Of a DNA stretch of 34,646 bases, positions 1-9,651 are shown piece by piece. This stretch comes from Candidatus Poseidoniales archaeon (GTDB lineage Archaea; Thermoplasmatota; Poseidoniia; Poseidoniales; Poseidoniaceae), in NCBI GenBank assembly GCA_009887195.1, contig QXXX01000080.1, positions 409 to 35,054 of the forward strand, written 5' to 3'. Numbering within the stretch: the first letter of the stretch is position 1; every line of letters begins with the position of its first letter. The notes below the pieces were generated by a model, which was given only the letters and a program-made list of their open reading frames with translations, did no database searches and had not been told where the DNA came from. The position numbers and the translations under genes were made by a program.

Positions 1-3000
1 ATTGCAAGAACCTGAGGGTCTAATTGAACGTCGAATAATGGTTGATTAACCGGCACACTTGGTGACAGAGTTTTGGCTATTGGTTTCGCTTTTTCTAACG
101 GCTTAGCCTGCTTAACTGGTGCCGGTATTGCTTGTTGTGAGTTTTCTTCCTGTTTTGCCTCAATGTCTTGGAAAGCCTTGTCCAACTCCTCATCAAATTC
201 CTCTTGTTCCTCCACCGCTTGCGCCAAATCCTGTTCAGACTCCATCACTTCTTCGACGATCTCTTCTGGCATTTGCTGAACTGGTTGCATATTAGTTTCA
301 GGTAAAGCTTGAATTGGCGGAATTACCGCATTTTGCATGCTGCTGCCTTGACCTTGGTATAGCGTACTTTCTTCGCCCATTCTATTCATGTAGAGAATAC
401 CGAAGCCAAATGCCACTATACCAATTAACATCCATATCATGTAACGGAATAATTCAGTATCAATGGAAAGAGAAAGCATGAACAGGGATAACAAAGAACC
501 GAATGAACCAAATCCTCTACGCCATGGAGTTTCAGTCTCATCTCTAAATCCTTGAATAGCAATGCCAATTAGATAACCTGCCCAAAGCGTCCATAGAACT
601 GGCCATACATCGCTGTCCATCAAAATCAAGACAATTCCAAAGAGGAAGTATGCTATTGCCGATATTCCAACTTTGTCAATCCACGAGAAGTATTCTGTTT
701 CATCTTCCCAGTCAAATGCCGACCATTTCCAAACAACTTCGGTTTTTGTTGCAAGATATGTCATGAAAAGGCCATTTGCCAATAGAACTGTTCCTGCAAC
801 TTTATTAATTTGTGAACTAGTAAGTACATCTAGTTGAACAATTAAATTGCAGATTGCGAAAACATGCAGAATCGGCAACATCAGGATGCCATTTTTTCCA
901 CCATCGGCAAATACTTCTCTAGTAATCCAAATTGCACCAAATAAAGTACCAATTCCAAATAGTGCATTCCATGATAAAACAAGACAAACAATTGCAACAT
1001 ACTTACTAGCTGTAGTCAGTTGTTCTCTTCCTCCAATTGATGCAATATCCAACGCATGATCTGGTCTAGAGTGTTCAATCGCAACCTTTGCCCAACGATA
1101 TAGTAACCCACTCTTAGATAATTGATTAAGCACCAAAGTGAATAGCCCTGTTGTTAGAATGCTATTAGAAAATATTTCCTCGTCACCTATATCTCCAAAG
1201 GCAGAACTACTGGCAAATCCGATTAACAATGAGATGAACATAAAGATTGGTGCCCAAGGAATAAGTTCAATTCTACCAGAGAGCCATGAGTAAGTTGACA
1301 AGAGTAGGGTTAAAATTACGAATAACCAACCAACTTCAGTCAGTATTCCTGCTAGGCCAAGCGCCAGCCAAATGGCTGGGAATACCAACGGCGTTTCAGC
1401 AACCTCATCACCAAGACCTGCTCTTCCCTCAATAACCCCTTTAGCAAGGATGATTAACGCCGTTGATGCCATTATCAAACACGATAGTCTAGTTATTCCA
1501 AGAACCGTAACTTGACTTGGGTCATAAGCTGTGACATCGATTAATTGAAGCAATGAGTAAATCATCGAACTATCCCAAGCAAATCTATCCTGGAATAATA
1601 TAATGGCAATCGGTGCTAAAGATAATAGTAAATTCTGTCGATGTTTAAGAGCCCTAGAGAATACCAAAATATACATTGTAATGAATAAAATCCCGCCACT
1701 AGAATCTATCAAACCCAAAGCCAGTAAACCGAATAATGTGATTCTATCTGCGCTTTTGTCAAGACTTGCAGAGTTGATGCCTTTCTTGCTAAGTGATGCA
1801 GAAACAATCAACGGGCCTGCTAGTAACATCAAATCAAGTATGACTCCGTTGATAATTAATTGGTCAACCTCAGCAGCAGCATAGTTTAATTTGAAGGCAA
1901 CCGGTGAAGCAACAATAACCATCAGCCAAATTGCGACCATTCTTCCAAGTGAAGACGCTTCTTTTTCATCTAGTACTTCCTTGATAATTATGCCAATTGG
2001 AATCAACATCAAAACTATCCACTGAATATCCAAAGCGATGCTTTTTGCATCAATTGATGAAACCGATATACTGAACAGAAGTAGTGGCCCTAATAGGCTC
2101 ATCCTACTCAGTGGTCCCCAGCCCTTGGTTTCATTAGTTGGCTCGATTTTCTCTTTGTGTATTACCCAATTACCTGTTATCGGGTCGTAAATAGGAACCA
2201 ATTTCCTCCGGTTGGAATTAGCCATGTTGATTAAGTACCCAACATCCAATTCTGTTTCTTTGAATTTCATCATACTCAAGTAAACCATTACTCCGACAAT
2301 CGCTAAGGTAATATTGAATCCCGACAAAGCCTCAGAAATAGCATCAGGAAGCGGCACCTCAAGTCGACCTAAGAAGGACAACAGCACCGATAAAACCATC
2401 GAGGTAAATAGTGCTGAACTAGCCCCCATTGCTGATCTTTCATCCTTATTTTCTCGAGCCTCATTCAACATTAGATAAGAGGTTATTATGGTGTAAATTA
2501 CGATAGTCCAAGGGACCAAAACATTACTTCCAAGTAACACTGGAGACGAAACGACTAATGTTCCAAGTAATGTAAAGTGGGCAAAGTTATCGATTTTATT
2601 TTTAGAGCGGGCCACTTCACTAGTTACTAGTAAAGCAATAATGAGAACAGAATCAAAATACTCATAATAAAATCCATTTGAGTTAAGATGACTTTGTAAG
2701 AAGAACGACGCTCCTGCTGCAGCAATGGTACTATTAGCTACCCACCTTCGAGTAATCTTGGAAATAATTAGCAGGTAGGGTAACATAATGATGGTTATTA
2801 CCCAAGGTATGATGCTTGCTTGAGGAACAATTAGGAATAATGACGCTGCTAAGCCTATTGGCATATAGGGGATTCGCCGTTTTAGGGTGGCAGGGAAATA
2901 GGCAAGTAATACTGTCAGCCAAAGAACCACTTGAAGGGTGATTATACTGGATAAATCACCATATTCGTCTGCTCTAAATGGTCCAAGAATTAAATTCAAT

Positions 3001-3986
3001 TCTTCCGCCCTAGCAAAAACCATGGCGAGAATTACTTCGCCAACAAGGAAAATTGATACCCATTGCATCAGGTCTTGTCGAAGGCGGTGATCTGCTGCTA
3101 GCCACCCTTGAACAATAATTATGAAGATAATCAAAGAAAGCGCTCCACCCGCTCCAGTATCATCTGCAGGATTATTTTGCATTTCATATAATATCGGAAT
3201 AATTCCGCTTGCCAATGCTGCAATGGCGAATATTATTCCGCTATTTGAGCGTAGAGATAACCACATGGATACTGCTGTCAAAGAGATTATCGAAATTCCT
3301 AACTCCCAAGATACAATGTCATTAGACCATCTCATCCAAGGGCCAAATCCAATAATGGCTAGTACAAGAGGAGTGAATGTTGCTACAGACCACCCAAAAA
3401 CCACCTTGCCCTTCAATCTGTTAAGATACATGACCTGTCCAAAAATCAGAATAAAACAGGCGGCTAATTGAACATATATTGCTTCGGCTGAGGGCGACCA
3501 ATCGGTGTCTGAATATGGAATACCTTCATTCAAGAACCAAGAGTAATTTGATGCGGCTTCACCAATTAACCATCTTGAGCCCCATAAAACGCCAACTGCG
3601 GAGAAGAAGAAACCTATGCCAATCAGGTAATCGTGAACGCTATGTAATTCAGCGCCACCTTTTCTACGCTGCCATTCAACCAGTGCAATTGCCATTCCAG
3701 CCGAAATTAAGCCCCCTACTCCTAAAATTAAGAAATTGAGATTTGTTGAATTTTCGGCAAACGCAATTGCAAGTATGCCGCCCCAAATTGCGAACATAGC
3801 AATTCCATAAAGGATCAATTGAGCAAATTTCTGTAGCGGATTAACCACAGTATTTGCTGGTAGCGGGCCTGGTGAAACTACCGACAATGCAGGCATTGAG
3901 GAAGAGCCCTGAAATAAACTCCCAGGGGTTGGATTTGCGGAAATAATCGCTTTTGGCCTAGTAGGGCGAATGGGTGCACTTGACAT
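1..3986 (-). CDS. Giant polytopic membrane protein (>=1328 aa, 3' end outside window); Pro-rich N-terminus, very many predicted TM segments, acidic Gln/Glu/Pro-rich C-terminal tail
   Basis: Reading the minus strand from ATG at 3986-3984 (MSSAPIRPTRPKAIISANPTPGSLFQGSS...NPLQKFAQLILYGIAMFAIWGG...) the frame stays open in the stretches I translated, to the window edge; not in the ORF track because no stop lies inside the window. Long hydrophobic runs are interrupted by a hydrophilic segment (NRRKLVPIYDPITGNWVIHKEK). Near the window edge: ...EEIVEEVMESEQDLAQAVEEQEEFDEELDKAFQDIEAKQEE... Confidence 0.85.
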   Translation of the reverse strand, partial: MSSAPIRPTRPKAIISANPTPGSLFQGSSSMPALSVVSPGPLPANTVVNPLQKFAQLILYGIAMFAIWGGILAIAFAENSTNLNFLILGVGGLISAGMAIALVEWQRRKGGAELHSVHDYLIGIGFFFSAVGVLWGSRWLIGEAASNYSWFLNEGIPYSDTDWSPSAEAIYVQLAACFILIFGQVMYLNRLKGKVVFGWSVATFTPLVLAIIGFGPWMRWSNDIVSWELGISIISLTAVSMWLSLRSNSGIIFAIAALASGIIPILYEMQNNPADDTGAGGALSLIIFIIIVQGWLAADHRLRQDLMQWVSIFLVGEVILAMVFARAEELNLILGPFRADEYGDLSSIITLQVVLWLTVLLAYFPATLKRRIPYMPIGLAASLFLIVPQASIIPWVITIIMLPYLLIISKITRRWVANSTIAAAGASFFLQSHLNSNGFYYEYFDSVLIIALLVTSEVARSKNKIDNFAHFTLLGTLVVSSPVLLGSNVLVPWTIVIYTIITSYLMLNEARENKDERSAMGASSALFTSMVLSVLLSFLGRLEVPLPDAISEALSGFNITLAIVGVMVYLSMMKFKETELDVGYLINMANSNRRKLVPIYDPITGNWVIHKEKIEPTNETKGWGPLSRMSLLGPLLLFSISVSSIDAKSIALDIQWIVLMLIPIGIIIKEVLDEKEASSLGRMVAIWLMVIVASPVAFKLNYAAAEVDQLIINGVILDLMLLAGPLIVSASLSKKGINSASLDKSADRITLFGLLALGLIDSSGGILFITMYILVFSRALKHRQNLLLSLAPIAIILFQDRFAWDSSMIYSLLQLIDVTAYDPSQVTVLGITRLSCLIMASTALIILAKGVIEGRAGLGDEVAETPLVFPAIWLALGLAGILTEVGWLFVILTLLLSTYSWLSGRIELIPWAPIFMFISLLIGFASSSAFGDIGDEEIFSNSILTTGLFTLVLNQLSKSGLLYRWAKVAIEHSRPDHALDIASIGGREQLTTASKYVAIVCLVLSWNALFGIGTLFGAIWITREVFADGGKNGILMLPILHVFAICNLIVQLDVLTSSQINKVAGTVLLANGLFMTYLATKTEVVWKWSAFDWEDETEYFSWIDKVGISAIAYFLFGIVLILMDSDVWPVLWTLWAGYLIGIAIQGFRDETETPWRRGFGSFGSLLSLFMLSLSIDTELFRYMIWMLIGIVAFGFGILYMNRMGEESTLYQGQGSSMQNAVIPPIQALPETNMQPVQQMPEEIVEEVMESEQDLAQAVEEQEEFDEELDKAFQDIEAKQEENSQQAIPAPVKQAKPLEKAKPIAKTLSPSVPVNQPLFDVQLDPQVLA

Positions 3987-4090
3987 TTTATCGTCCGTGG
4001 TTCAGTACATTGCCTTTTGAAGATTTAGCCGGCATTAGTCGAAAATATCTATTTTGAAGTAATTTAGCGCCACATGGTTGTGACTTTGGA

Positions 4091-4777
4091 TTACTCGCCT
4101 TCAGATTTGGCTTCTTGTGAAGCATCTAGCGGCTCGCCTTCACCAGATTTTCTAGCGATTAGTATACCAAGCAGCAGGCCGGAAGAAATACCGGTAAACA
4201 GTCCCACATAGAGCAACATTTTCTCAGGAGTTAACTCGTCATCTTCGCTTTCAGTACTGGTTGTAGTATCTCTGTCATCATTAATGACGCCAAATTCACT
4301 ACCTATTGAGGGGACATTTGCTTCCACGTGGGTGCCATTATCAGCCATCAACTGAATAGTTGCATTAACCACCGAGCCATCGGAACGAAGATCTTGGTAA
4401 GTATAATTGCCCACAGTCCAATTCATGTCCATAGTAACTATGAAATTAATAGTACAATTTTCATCTAGTTTGGTGTTGTTCTCATCCCGCTCGCAATCGT
4501 AAGATAGTTCACCAGAATCCCAATCAAAGGTGCCGTTGTAAAGTCCATCACCATCAGAATCGTAGACAATTCGATGTGTCAAATTGGACTGATTGTCAAC
4601 ATTATACCAGATAACCGAATCGTTTTGGATAATCAGGGGATTGTCTTGAGAAAACCCATCTTCTTGGATTAGCACAGTAAAGCTACTCGCAGTATGTGCT
4701 TGGACAGAAACTATTGCCGGGCTGGCAACAAAAGCAAGTAAAATTGTCAAGGCTAATACTCGTGTTTTGATGGCCAT
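4091..4777 (-). CDS. Secreted, C-terminally TM-anchored cupredoxin-like domain protein
   Basis: Start MAIKTRVLALTILLAFVASPAIVSVQAHT (signal peptide); beta-rich ectodomain VLIQEDGFSQDNPLIIQNDSVIWYNVDNQSNLTHRIVYDSDGDG...; C-terminal TM LLYVGLFTGISSGLLLGILIARK. TATA-like ATTTATTTAT about 26 bp upstream of ATG 4777 supports the internal start. Confidence 0.75.
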   Translation of the reverse strand: MAIKTRVLALTILLAFVASPAIVSVQAHTASSFTVLIQEDGFSQDNPLIIQNDSVIWYNVDNQSNLTHRIVYDSDGDGLYNGTFDWDSGELSYDCERDENNTKLDENCTINFIVTMDMNWTVGNYTYQDLRSDGSVVNATIQLMADNGTHVEANVPSIGSEFGVINDDRDTTTSTESEDDELTPEKMLLYVGLFTGISSGLLLGILIARKSGEGEPLDASQEAKSEGE

Positions 4778-4864
4778 ATTCCAAAACCACAGCCGCTCAT
4801 AAATAAATAATCCCAACAAGCGTTTATTGCATTAATTCAAATAATACTGCTTTTTGAACAGACC

Positions 4865-6874
4865 ATGCGTAAAGAAGGTATGACTCGCGATTGGAATGGT
4901 GCAGACCAACTCATAATGTATGCAATCGTTGGCTTAGTAAGCGTCAGTATGCTTTCTCTTGGCGCATATGTCATTATGTCTGCCGGTGAAGAAGACTCTT
5001 CACCCTCATCCATGGATCAAGAAGCATGGATCGACCCAACTATCGAGATTGAGGATGAAAACCACAGTCACACCGATCTACTCGCTCACCGACTACAAAC
5101 TAGCAACATGCAACTAATTGACTATCACAACCTAAACTGTGATGGTAACGTTGCACCACCTGCTGAACTTGATAACGTAGCAGGAAGACCTTGTTTCCCT
5201 GAATACAAGAATGTAGGACCCACTCCTGGAGACTCTTCTGAAATCGCCATAGAAGGTAATTTCATGGAAGACTGTGTTAAAAACCCAGATGGTTCAGGCG
5301 GTTGCTATGCTTATGTTTCATCTTACAACCAGTTTGAAATTCTAGATATCTCAAAACCAAATAATATTACTTTACTCTCGACATATTACGCTGAAGTTGG
5401 CCGTATGATTGACATCAAGGTTACTCCAGACAACAACTGGGTTTTGGTCAATCACGAACTTACCAACAGCGATTTAGATCCAATTCCAACTGACGATGAT
5501 GCTAACAGTGGTGCAAACCGCTTAGACGTAATATCCGTAGTTAACAAGAATGAACCAATCAAGGTTGCAGAATGGAACAATCCTCCAGCCGGATTCCACA
5601 ATCAAGACATGCACGTGGATTGTGACTGGGAGCCAGCCAATCCACTATGGTCTATCGAAGAATGTCACCTTTTCTTATACGGCGCTGACCCATATCCAGA
5701 AATGGTTGAGGGAGATTCAGGAACTTTTTACAAAGGCACTCAAGTGTTTTATGTCCCGCTTGGATTTGAGTCTTGGAACCCTACATCCACAGACGAACAG
5801 CAAAATGACAGTCGACAAATTCTACGCTGGGGCGGATATTCACCTGAGCCTGAAACAACTTGCGGAGGATCCATTTTTAACCACGACAATGTATTTCACA
5901 TTCATCCAATAACAGGACAGAAACTTCTCTATATCTCTTATTGGGATGCAGGATTGCGTATCGTTGATGTGTCAAATCCACCAGAAGTTCCAGACCCCGA
6001 AGGAATCTCTTGGCCACAAGATAACGAAGTCGGCCGCTGGCTTGGTTGCCCAAGTGCCAGCGATGGCTGGTACGGTCCTGATGGTGGGGGACATGCTAAC
6101 ATGACCTCAGAAGAATGGGGTGGCAGCAGTGGTGCGCTAAACGGCAATGGCTGGATTCATTATGCGGTGCCATACGAACACCTACTGTGCAATGGTGCAG
6201 CTGAGTTCGATCCGGTAAACACTTGGGACGATGAATGTGGAACAGGCCCTGAAGACCCAGTCTACGGCATTAACTGGCGACACTTGACTCTCATTGCTCC
6301 TGAATATGGCACCAACACTAATCACACCGGTTACATTTGGACTATCGACACAACCGACCCAGCAAACCCATTCTTACTCAGCAAGTGGAAATTACCAGGA
6401 ACAAGTATTCTGCCAGATGGCAGCGAACACCCACACCACTACATCCCAGGCGGCTATATCTACAGTCCACACAATGGTGATACTGGAACTAACGGGCACG
6501 TTTACTGGACGCATTATCACGCCGGTAACTGGGTAACCGACCACAGCCAAATCTGGAATGATGTCAAGTGGGTAAACGATGTACCAGCACCAGAAGTTGG
6601 TTTCCCAGCGATTGAACAACTTGCTGAGACTCTCACTATGGGTTACTATTCGCCTGCAGGACCAACATGGATTGAAGACCCTAAGGAAACCCTAGGTTAT
6701 GACATGGCTGATTGTTGGGCATCTTGTATGATTCCATTTGACTGGGGGCTGCAATATGACCCACGAGGATTCTTGTTCATCTCTGAAATGGTATCGGGAA
6801 TCTATGTTGTACAAATGGATGAAGACATTAACCAGAATTATCTCTACCCACCATTGTATGCTACTGATGAGTAA
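4865..6874 (+). CDS. Membrane-anchored LVIVD-repeat-like beta-propeller surface protein
   Basis: 669 aa; N-terminal TM anchor LIMYAIVGLVSVSMLSLGAYVIMSAG; LVIVD-like repeats (FEILDISKPNNITLLSTYYAEVGRMIDIKVTPDNNWVLVNHE; YISYWDAGLRIVDVSNPPEVPD). Start could be M at 4880. Confidence 0.8.
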   Translation: MRKEGMTRDWNGADQLIMYAIVGLVSVSMLSLGAYVIMSAGEEDSSPSSMDQEAWIDPTIEIEDENHSHTDLLAHRLQTSNMQLIDYHNLNCDGNVAPPAELDNVAGRPCFPEYKNVGPTPGDSSEIAIEGNFMEDCVKNPDGSGGCYAYVSSYNQFEILDISKPNNITLLSTYYAEVGRMIDIKVTPDNNWVLVNHELTNSDLDPIPTDDDANSGANRLDVISVVNKNEPIKVAEWNNPPAGFHNQDMHVDCDWEPANPLWSIEECHLFLYGADPYPEMVEGDSGTFYKGTQVFYVPLGFESWNPTSTDEQQNDSRQILRWGGYSPEPETTCGGSIFNHDNVFHIHPITGQKLLYISYWDAGLRIVDVSNPPEVPDPEGISWPQDNEVGRWLGCPSASDGWYGPDGGGHANMTSEEWGGSSGALNGNGWIHYAVPYEHLLCNGAAEFDPVNTWDDECGTGPEDPVYGINWRHLTLIAPEYGTNTNHTGYIWTIDTTDPANPFLLSKWKLPGTSILPDGSEHPHHYIPGGYIYSPHNGDTGTNGHVYWTHYHAGNWVTDHSQIWNDVKWVNDVPAPEVGFPAIEQLAETLTMGYYSPAGPTWIEDPKETLGYDMADCWASCMIPFDWGLQYDPRGFLFISEMVSGIYVVQMDEDINQNYLYPPLYATDE

Positions 6875-6897
6875 TCAAATTACTAACAACTGAATTG

Positions 6898-7971
6898 TCA
6901 TTCTTCTTCAAACGCGGGAGATTCAGCATTAAATTTTGACTCTACTTCTTCGATCGCATTTCGAAGCACTAAGCCGTGATAAACTTTGATGCCTTTGTCC
7001 TTAACCGTCTGGTTAACTGCCTTTTCTAGCTCAATTAATTCATCCTTTGATTTAGCACCCTCTATCTTGGTTAACAAATCTCGGTATTTACTCGCTCTAA
7101 CGTAATAGATGGCGAAGTAGGTTGGAATTAACAATAATGGAATGACTAATTCCTCAAACACGATTTCCATGAAGGCAGAAACAGAAAGTTCGAAACTCTC
7201 CGCATCATAGCCTTGACTAAACGAGTTACCGTTTAATCCACCTGAGTAAAAGACACCGCTATTAATGCCAAAATACAGATTAAACGGGGTTTCATCAGCA
7301 TCAAAAATATCAGAACCACGATCCAATTCCACCGAATCTGGCCAACCATCATTGTCATTATCGCTATCTATGACGTCAGGAATAGTATCTCTATCAGTAT
7401 CAAGGGGCGTTGATAGTGGGTTGTATGGGTCGTATAGAATCGTGCCAGACGATGCAGCTCGCTCTAATTCGTTACGTATTCCATCACCATCTGCATCATC
7501 ATCATAGATGTCGGGCATGAAATCTCCATCTATGTCAGAACAACCAACTAGTCGAATTTTGCTTTTTCCATATGCAGCTGGACAATTGTCAGATAACTCG
7601 TGGCCACCTTGGTCAGCATAACCGTCTTCATCAGTATCTGACCAAATTTTGGTAATTGTTGGCCAAACATCTTGCGCATTTTCTACCCCGTCGCCATCAA
7701 TATCATTATCGGAATTATCACCAATTCCATCGAGGTCTAAATCTGCATGCTCTGATGAATTATTAGGAAAAGCATCAGCACCCATGACAATAGTCCAATT
7801 CTCATCAGCATCAGACCATCCATCCCCGTCTGAATCCAAACAGCCAATTCGGTCTTCGGTTGAATCACCACTGGCCACACATGGAGAATCTTGCGCTGAC
7901 GCAGAGGTTATAGAAAATCCTGAAACGATTACCGCCAGCAGTATTATCACAACAATTTGTCTTGATGCCAT
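6898..7971 (-). CDS. Secreted thrombospondin type-3 (Ca2+-binding) repeat protein with C-terminal TM and cytosolic tail
   Basis: Signal peptide MASRQIVVIILLAVIVSGFSITSASAQ; repeated DxDxDGxxD motifs (CLDSDGDGWSDADE, DLDLDGIGDNSDNDIDGDGVENAQD, DTDRDTIPDVIDSDNDNDGWPD); TM around EELVIPLLLIPTYFAIYYV. Confidence 0.82.
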   Translation of the reverse strand: MASRQIVVIILLAVIVSGFSITSASAQDSPCVASGDSTEDRIGCLDSDGDGWSDADENWTIVMGADAFPNNSSEHADLDLDGIGDNSDNDIDGDGVENAQDVWPTITKIWSDTDEDGYADQGGHELSDNCPAAYGKSKIRLVGCSDIDGDFMPDIYDDDADGDGIRNELERAASSGTILYDPYNPLSTPLDTDRDTIPDVIDSDNDNDGWPDSVELDRGSDIFDADETPFNLYFGINSGVFYSGGLNGNSFSQGYDAESFELSVSAFMEIVFEELVIPLLLIPTYFAIYYVRASKYRDLLTKIEGAKSKDELIELEKAVNQTVKDKGIKVYHGLVLRNAIEEVESKFNAESPAFEEE

Positions 7972-8056
7972 GCGTACCGGTCTGTTTGAACATTAATGGC
8001 TTTATTGCTATGCATTGTGACAAAACCTTGAAAACCCAACATTACAGCATTTAGCC

Positions 8057-8581
8057 ATGCGATTGCAGATTCTAGTCATAACGACTCTGTTATTGCTGCC
8101 GTCATTAAGCGGTTGTGTCGAGGAAGCAGCAGAAGCACAGGAATTCCCACAATTCTCTGCCGTGGCCGATGATGAACTAACTTACAACAATTCGAGAATG
8201 GCCGGTGCCCCCTATATTGTGATGTTTTCTGCAGAATGGTGTAATAGCCCGTGTTATTCTACTTTGCATTCAATATGGAATGCGCAGGCAGAACTCCCAG
8301 TATTGGTGATGTCCACCGATCCAGCCAAACGCGCTGGCGGGGTCACTTTACAACAATGGCATGAATCGGCTAATGCTCACGATGATGAGGAAAATGATAC
8401 TGGTATTGAGTTGTCAACCTATGCCTTCATGAAGGGTGATGATACTGCGCTTGAAATGGATATTACCACTCCTGGGACGACCTTTTTCATCAATTCAGCA
8501 GGCATTATCACCGATCGCCACGAAGGCTTACTAGATGACCAAGAGTTAATTTCGTCATACTGGGAATCAGCGTCACAATAA
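8057..8581 (+). CDS. Thioredoxin-like lipoprotein with CxxxC (CNSPC) motif
   Basis: Lipobox LLPSLSGC; thioredoxin-fold-like strand and motif VMFSAEWCNSPCYS, later TPGTTFFINSAGIITDRHEGLL (cis-Pro-like TPGTTFF). Confidence 0.7.
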   Translation: MRLQILVITTLLLLPSLSGCVEEAAEAQEFPQFSAVADDELTYNNSRMAGAPYIVMFSAEWCNSPCYSTLHSIWNAQAELPVLVMSTDPAKRAGGVTLQQWHESANAHDDEENDTGIELSTYAFMKGDDTALEMDITTPGTTFFINSAGIITDRHEGLLDDQELISSYWESASQ

Positions 8582-8586
8582 CCGGT

Positions 8587-8862
8587 TTAATTACTCAAGG
8601 CGCATCTAGCACAAACAAAAGTTTCACCGTCTTGCCAAAGTATTTTTTTGTGTTCAGTAAGATAAATCTCGCCACATGACTCACATTTTAGAGAGATACT
8701 AGTAACCTCGTCTTCTGTTAAAATGTATGGCGTATTAACAATTTCAGGTTTTATACAAATTTTACAATACCATTTTTTGTTAGTTTTATTCAATTCCATT
8801 ACTGCGGGTTTGTCGGTCTTGTAGCACCTAAAGCACTGCCAGTCTTTGTCTGGGCCCCACAC
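8587..8862 (-). CDS. Small zinc-ribbon protein (four CxxC knuckles)
   Basis: 91 aa: CFRC, CKIC, CESC, CARC pairs. Confidence 0.65.
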   Translation of the reverse strand: MWGPDKDWQCFRCYKTDKPAVMELNKTNKKWYCKICIKPEIVNTPYILTEDEVTSISLKCESCGEIYLTEHKKILWQDGETFVCARCALSN

Positions 8863-8956
8863 AATTAAACTAACACTGAGTTATTTATCAAATTATAAAT
8901 TTCTTGAAATTTCAATTTATACCCTTATTTTTAAGTCACCTTAATTTCCCCGAATT

Positions 8957-9337
8957 ATGCACTTCTACATTCCCGGAGCAATAGCCGGAATTATTGTCTT
9001 CCAAGTATCGATAATCGCTCCGACAATGTTCAAAAAACTTAAGATTGAAGATTTCGGCACCGCCATACGCTCTATTTGGCCAAAATTCTTCGCACTAATC
9101 TGCTTTCTAGCACTCGCTAGTATTGCGGTCATGGTGTCAAGCGGTGACGGGAATAATGTTCATCTAGGAATTTCTGGATTTACTTTGTTGGCCTCAGGAA
9201 TCTGTTATGGGATAATCCCAGCAACCAACCGGGCAACCGACTCTGGAAATAGCAAGAAGTTTGACCTGCTGCACAAACTAAGTGTTTGGTTAACAGTAGC
9301 GATACTTCTTGCCAACATCGCATTTTTATTGGTTTGA
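8957..9337 (+). CDS. Small multi-TM membrane protein (DUF4149-like)
   Basis: 126 aa, about 4 hydrophobic helices; IAPTMFKKL and FDLLHKLSVWLTVAILL motifs. TATA-like TATTTTTAAG about 30 bp upstream. Confidence 0.65.
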   Translation: MHFYIPGAIAGIIVFQVSIIAPTMFKKLKIEDFGTAIRSIWPKFFALICFLALASIAVMVSSGDGNNVHLGISGFTLLASGICYGIIPATNRATDSGNSKKFDLLHKLSVWLTVAILLANIAFLLV

Positions 9338-9348
9338 GGCGATTAAGG

Positions 9349-9597
9349 ATGATTAAAAATAGGTCCCAGTTGTACTTATTGCTGGCCATTATTATGGTAA
9401 TGGCTGCTACAACAGTACAAGCCGAATCAACCAATGCAGAGGATAAGGATTCATTCAATATGGCCGGCTATATCTTTCTTGCAGTAGCCGGCTTTGGGTG
9501 GTTATTTTTCTTGACCCTACTTGGTTCTGCGATTTACTTGATAGCGAAAAAATCTCGACAATTATACCAACCAAAACACCCTGTAAGATGCAAATAA
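9349..9597 (+). CDS. Small secreted/TM protein of unknown function
   Basis: Likely start MIKNRSQLYLLLAIIMVMAATTVQAES (signal peptide) plus one TM (MAGYIFLAVAGFGWLFFLTLLGSAIYLIAKK). Confidence 0.55.
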   Translation: MIKNRSQLYLLLAIIMVMAATTVQAESTNAEDKDSFNMAGYIFLAVAGFGWLFFLTLLGSAIYLIAKKSRQLYQPKHPVRCK

Positions 9598-9651
9598 CTT
9601 GTTATTAGAATCTAATCAAGGTTCTTTAAACAACCAAAACTTGGTAGGCTC

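Noticed and set aside
73-3739. Short + strand ORFs (73-279, 847-1059, 1603-1884, 3121-3471, 3479-3739) and the - strand ORF 2734-2922
   Set aside because: They lie inside the long - strand membrane-protein frame (1-3986). Their translations are low-complexity or unrecognisable and are best explained as antisense or out-of-frame reading.
5550-6619. ORFs 5550-5912, 5938-6147, 6294-6536, 6392-6619
   Set aside because: Embedded in the well-supported LVIVD-like gene 4865-6874; no recognisable domain.
7265-7996. + strand ORFs 7265-7507 and 7649-7996 (Ser-rich)
   Set aside because: Antisense to the Asp-rich TSP3 repeats; Ser-rich sequence is the expected antisense reading of GAT/GAC-rich repeats.
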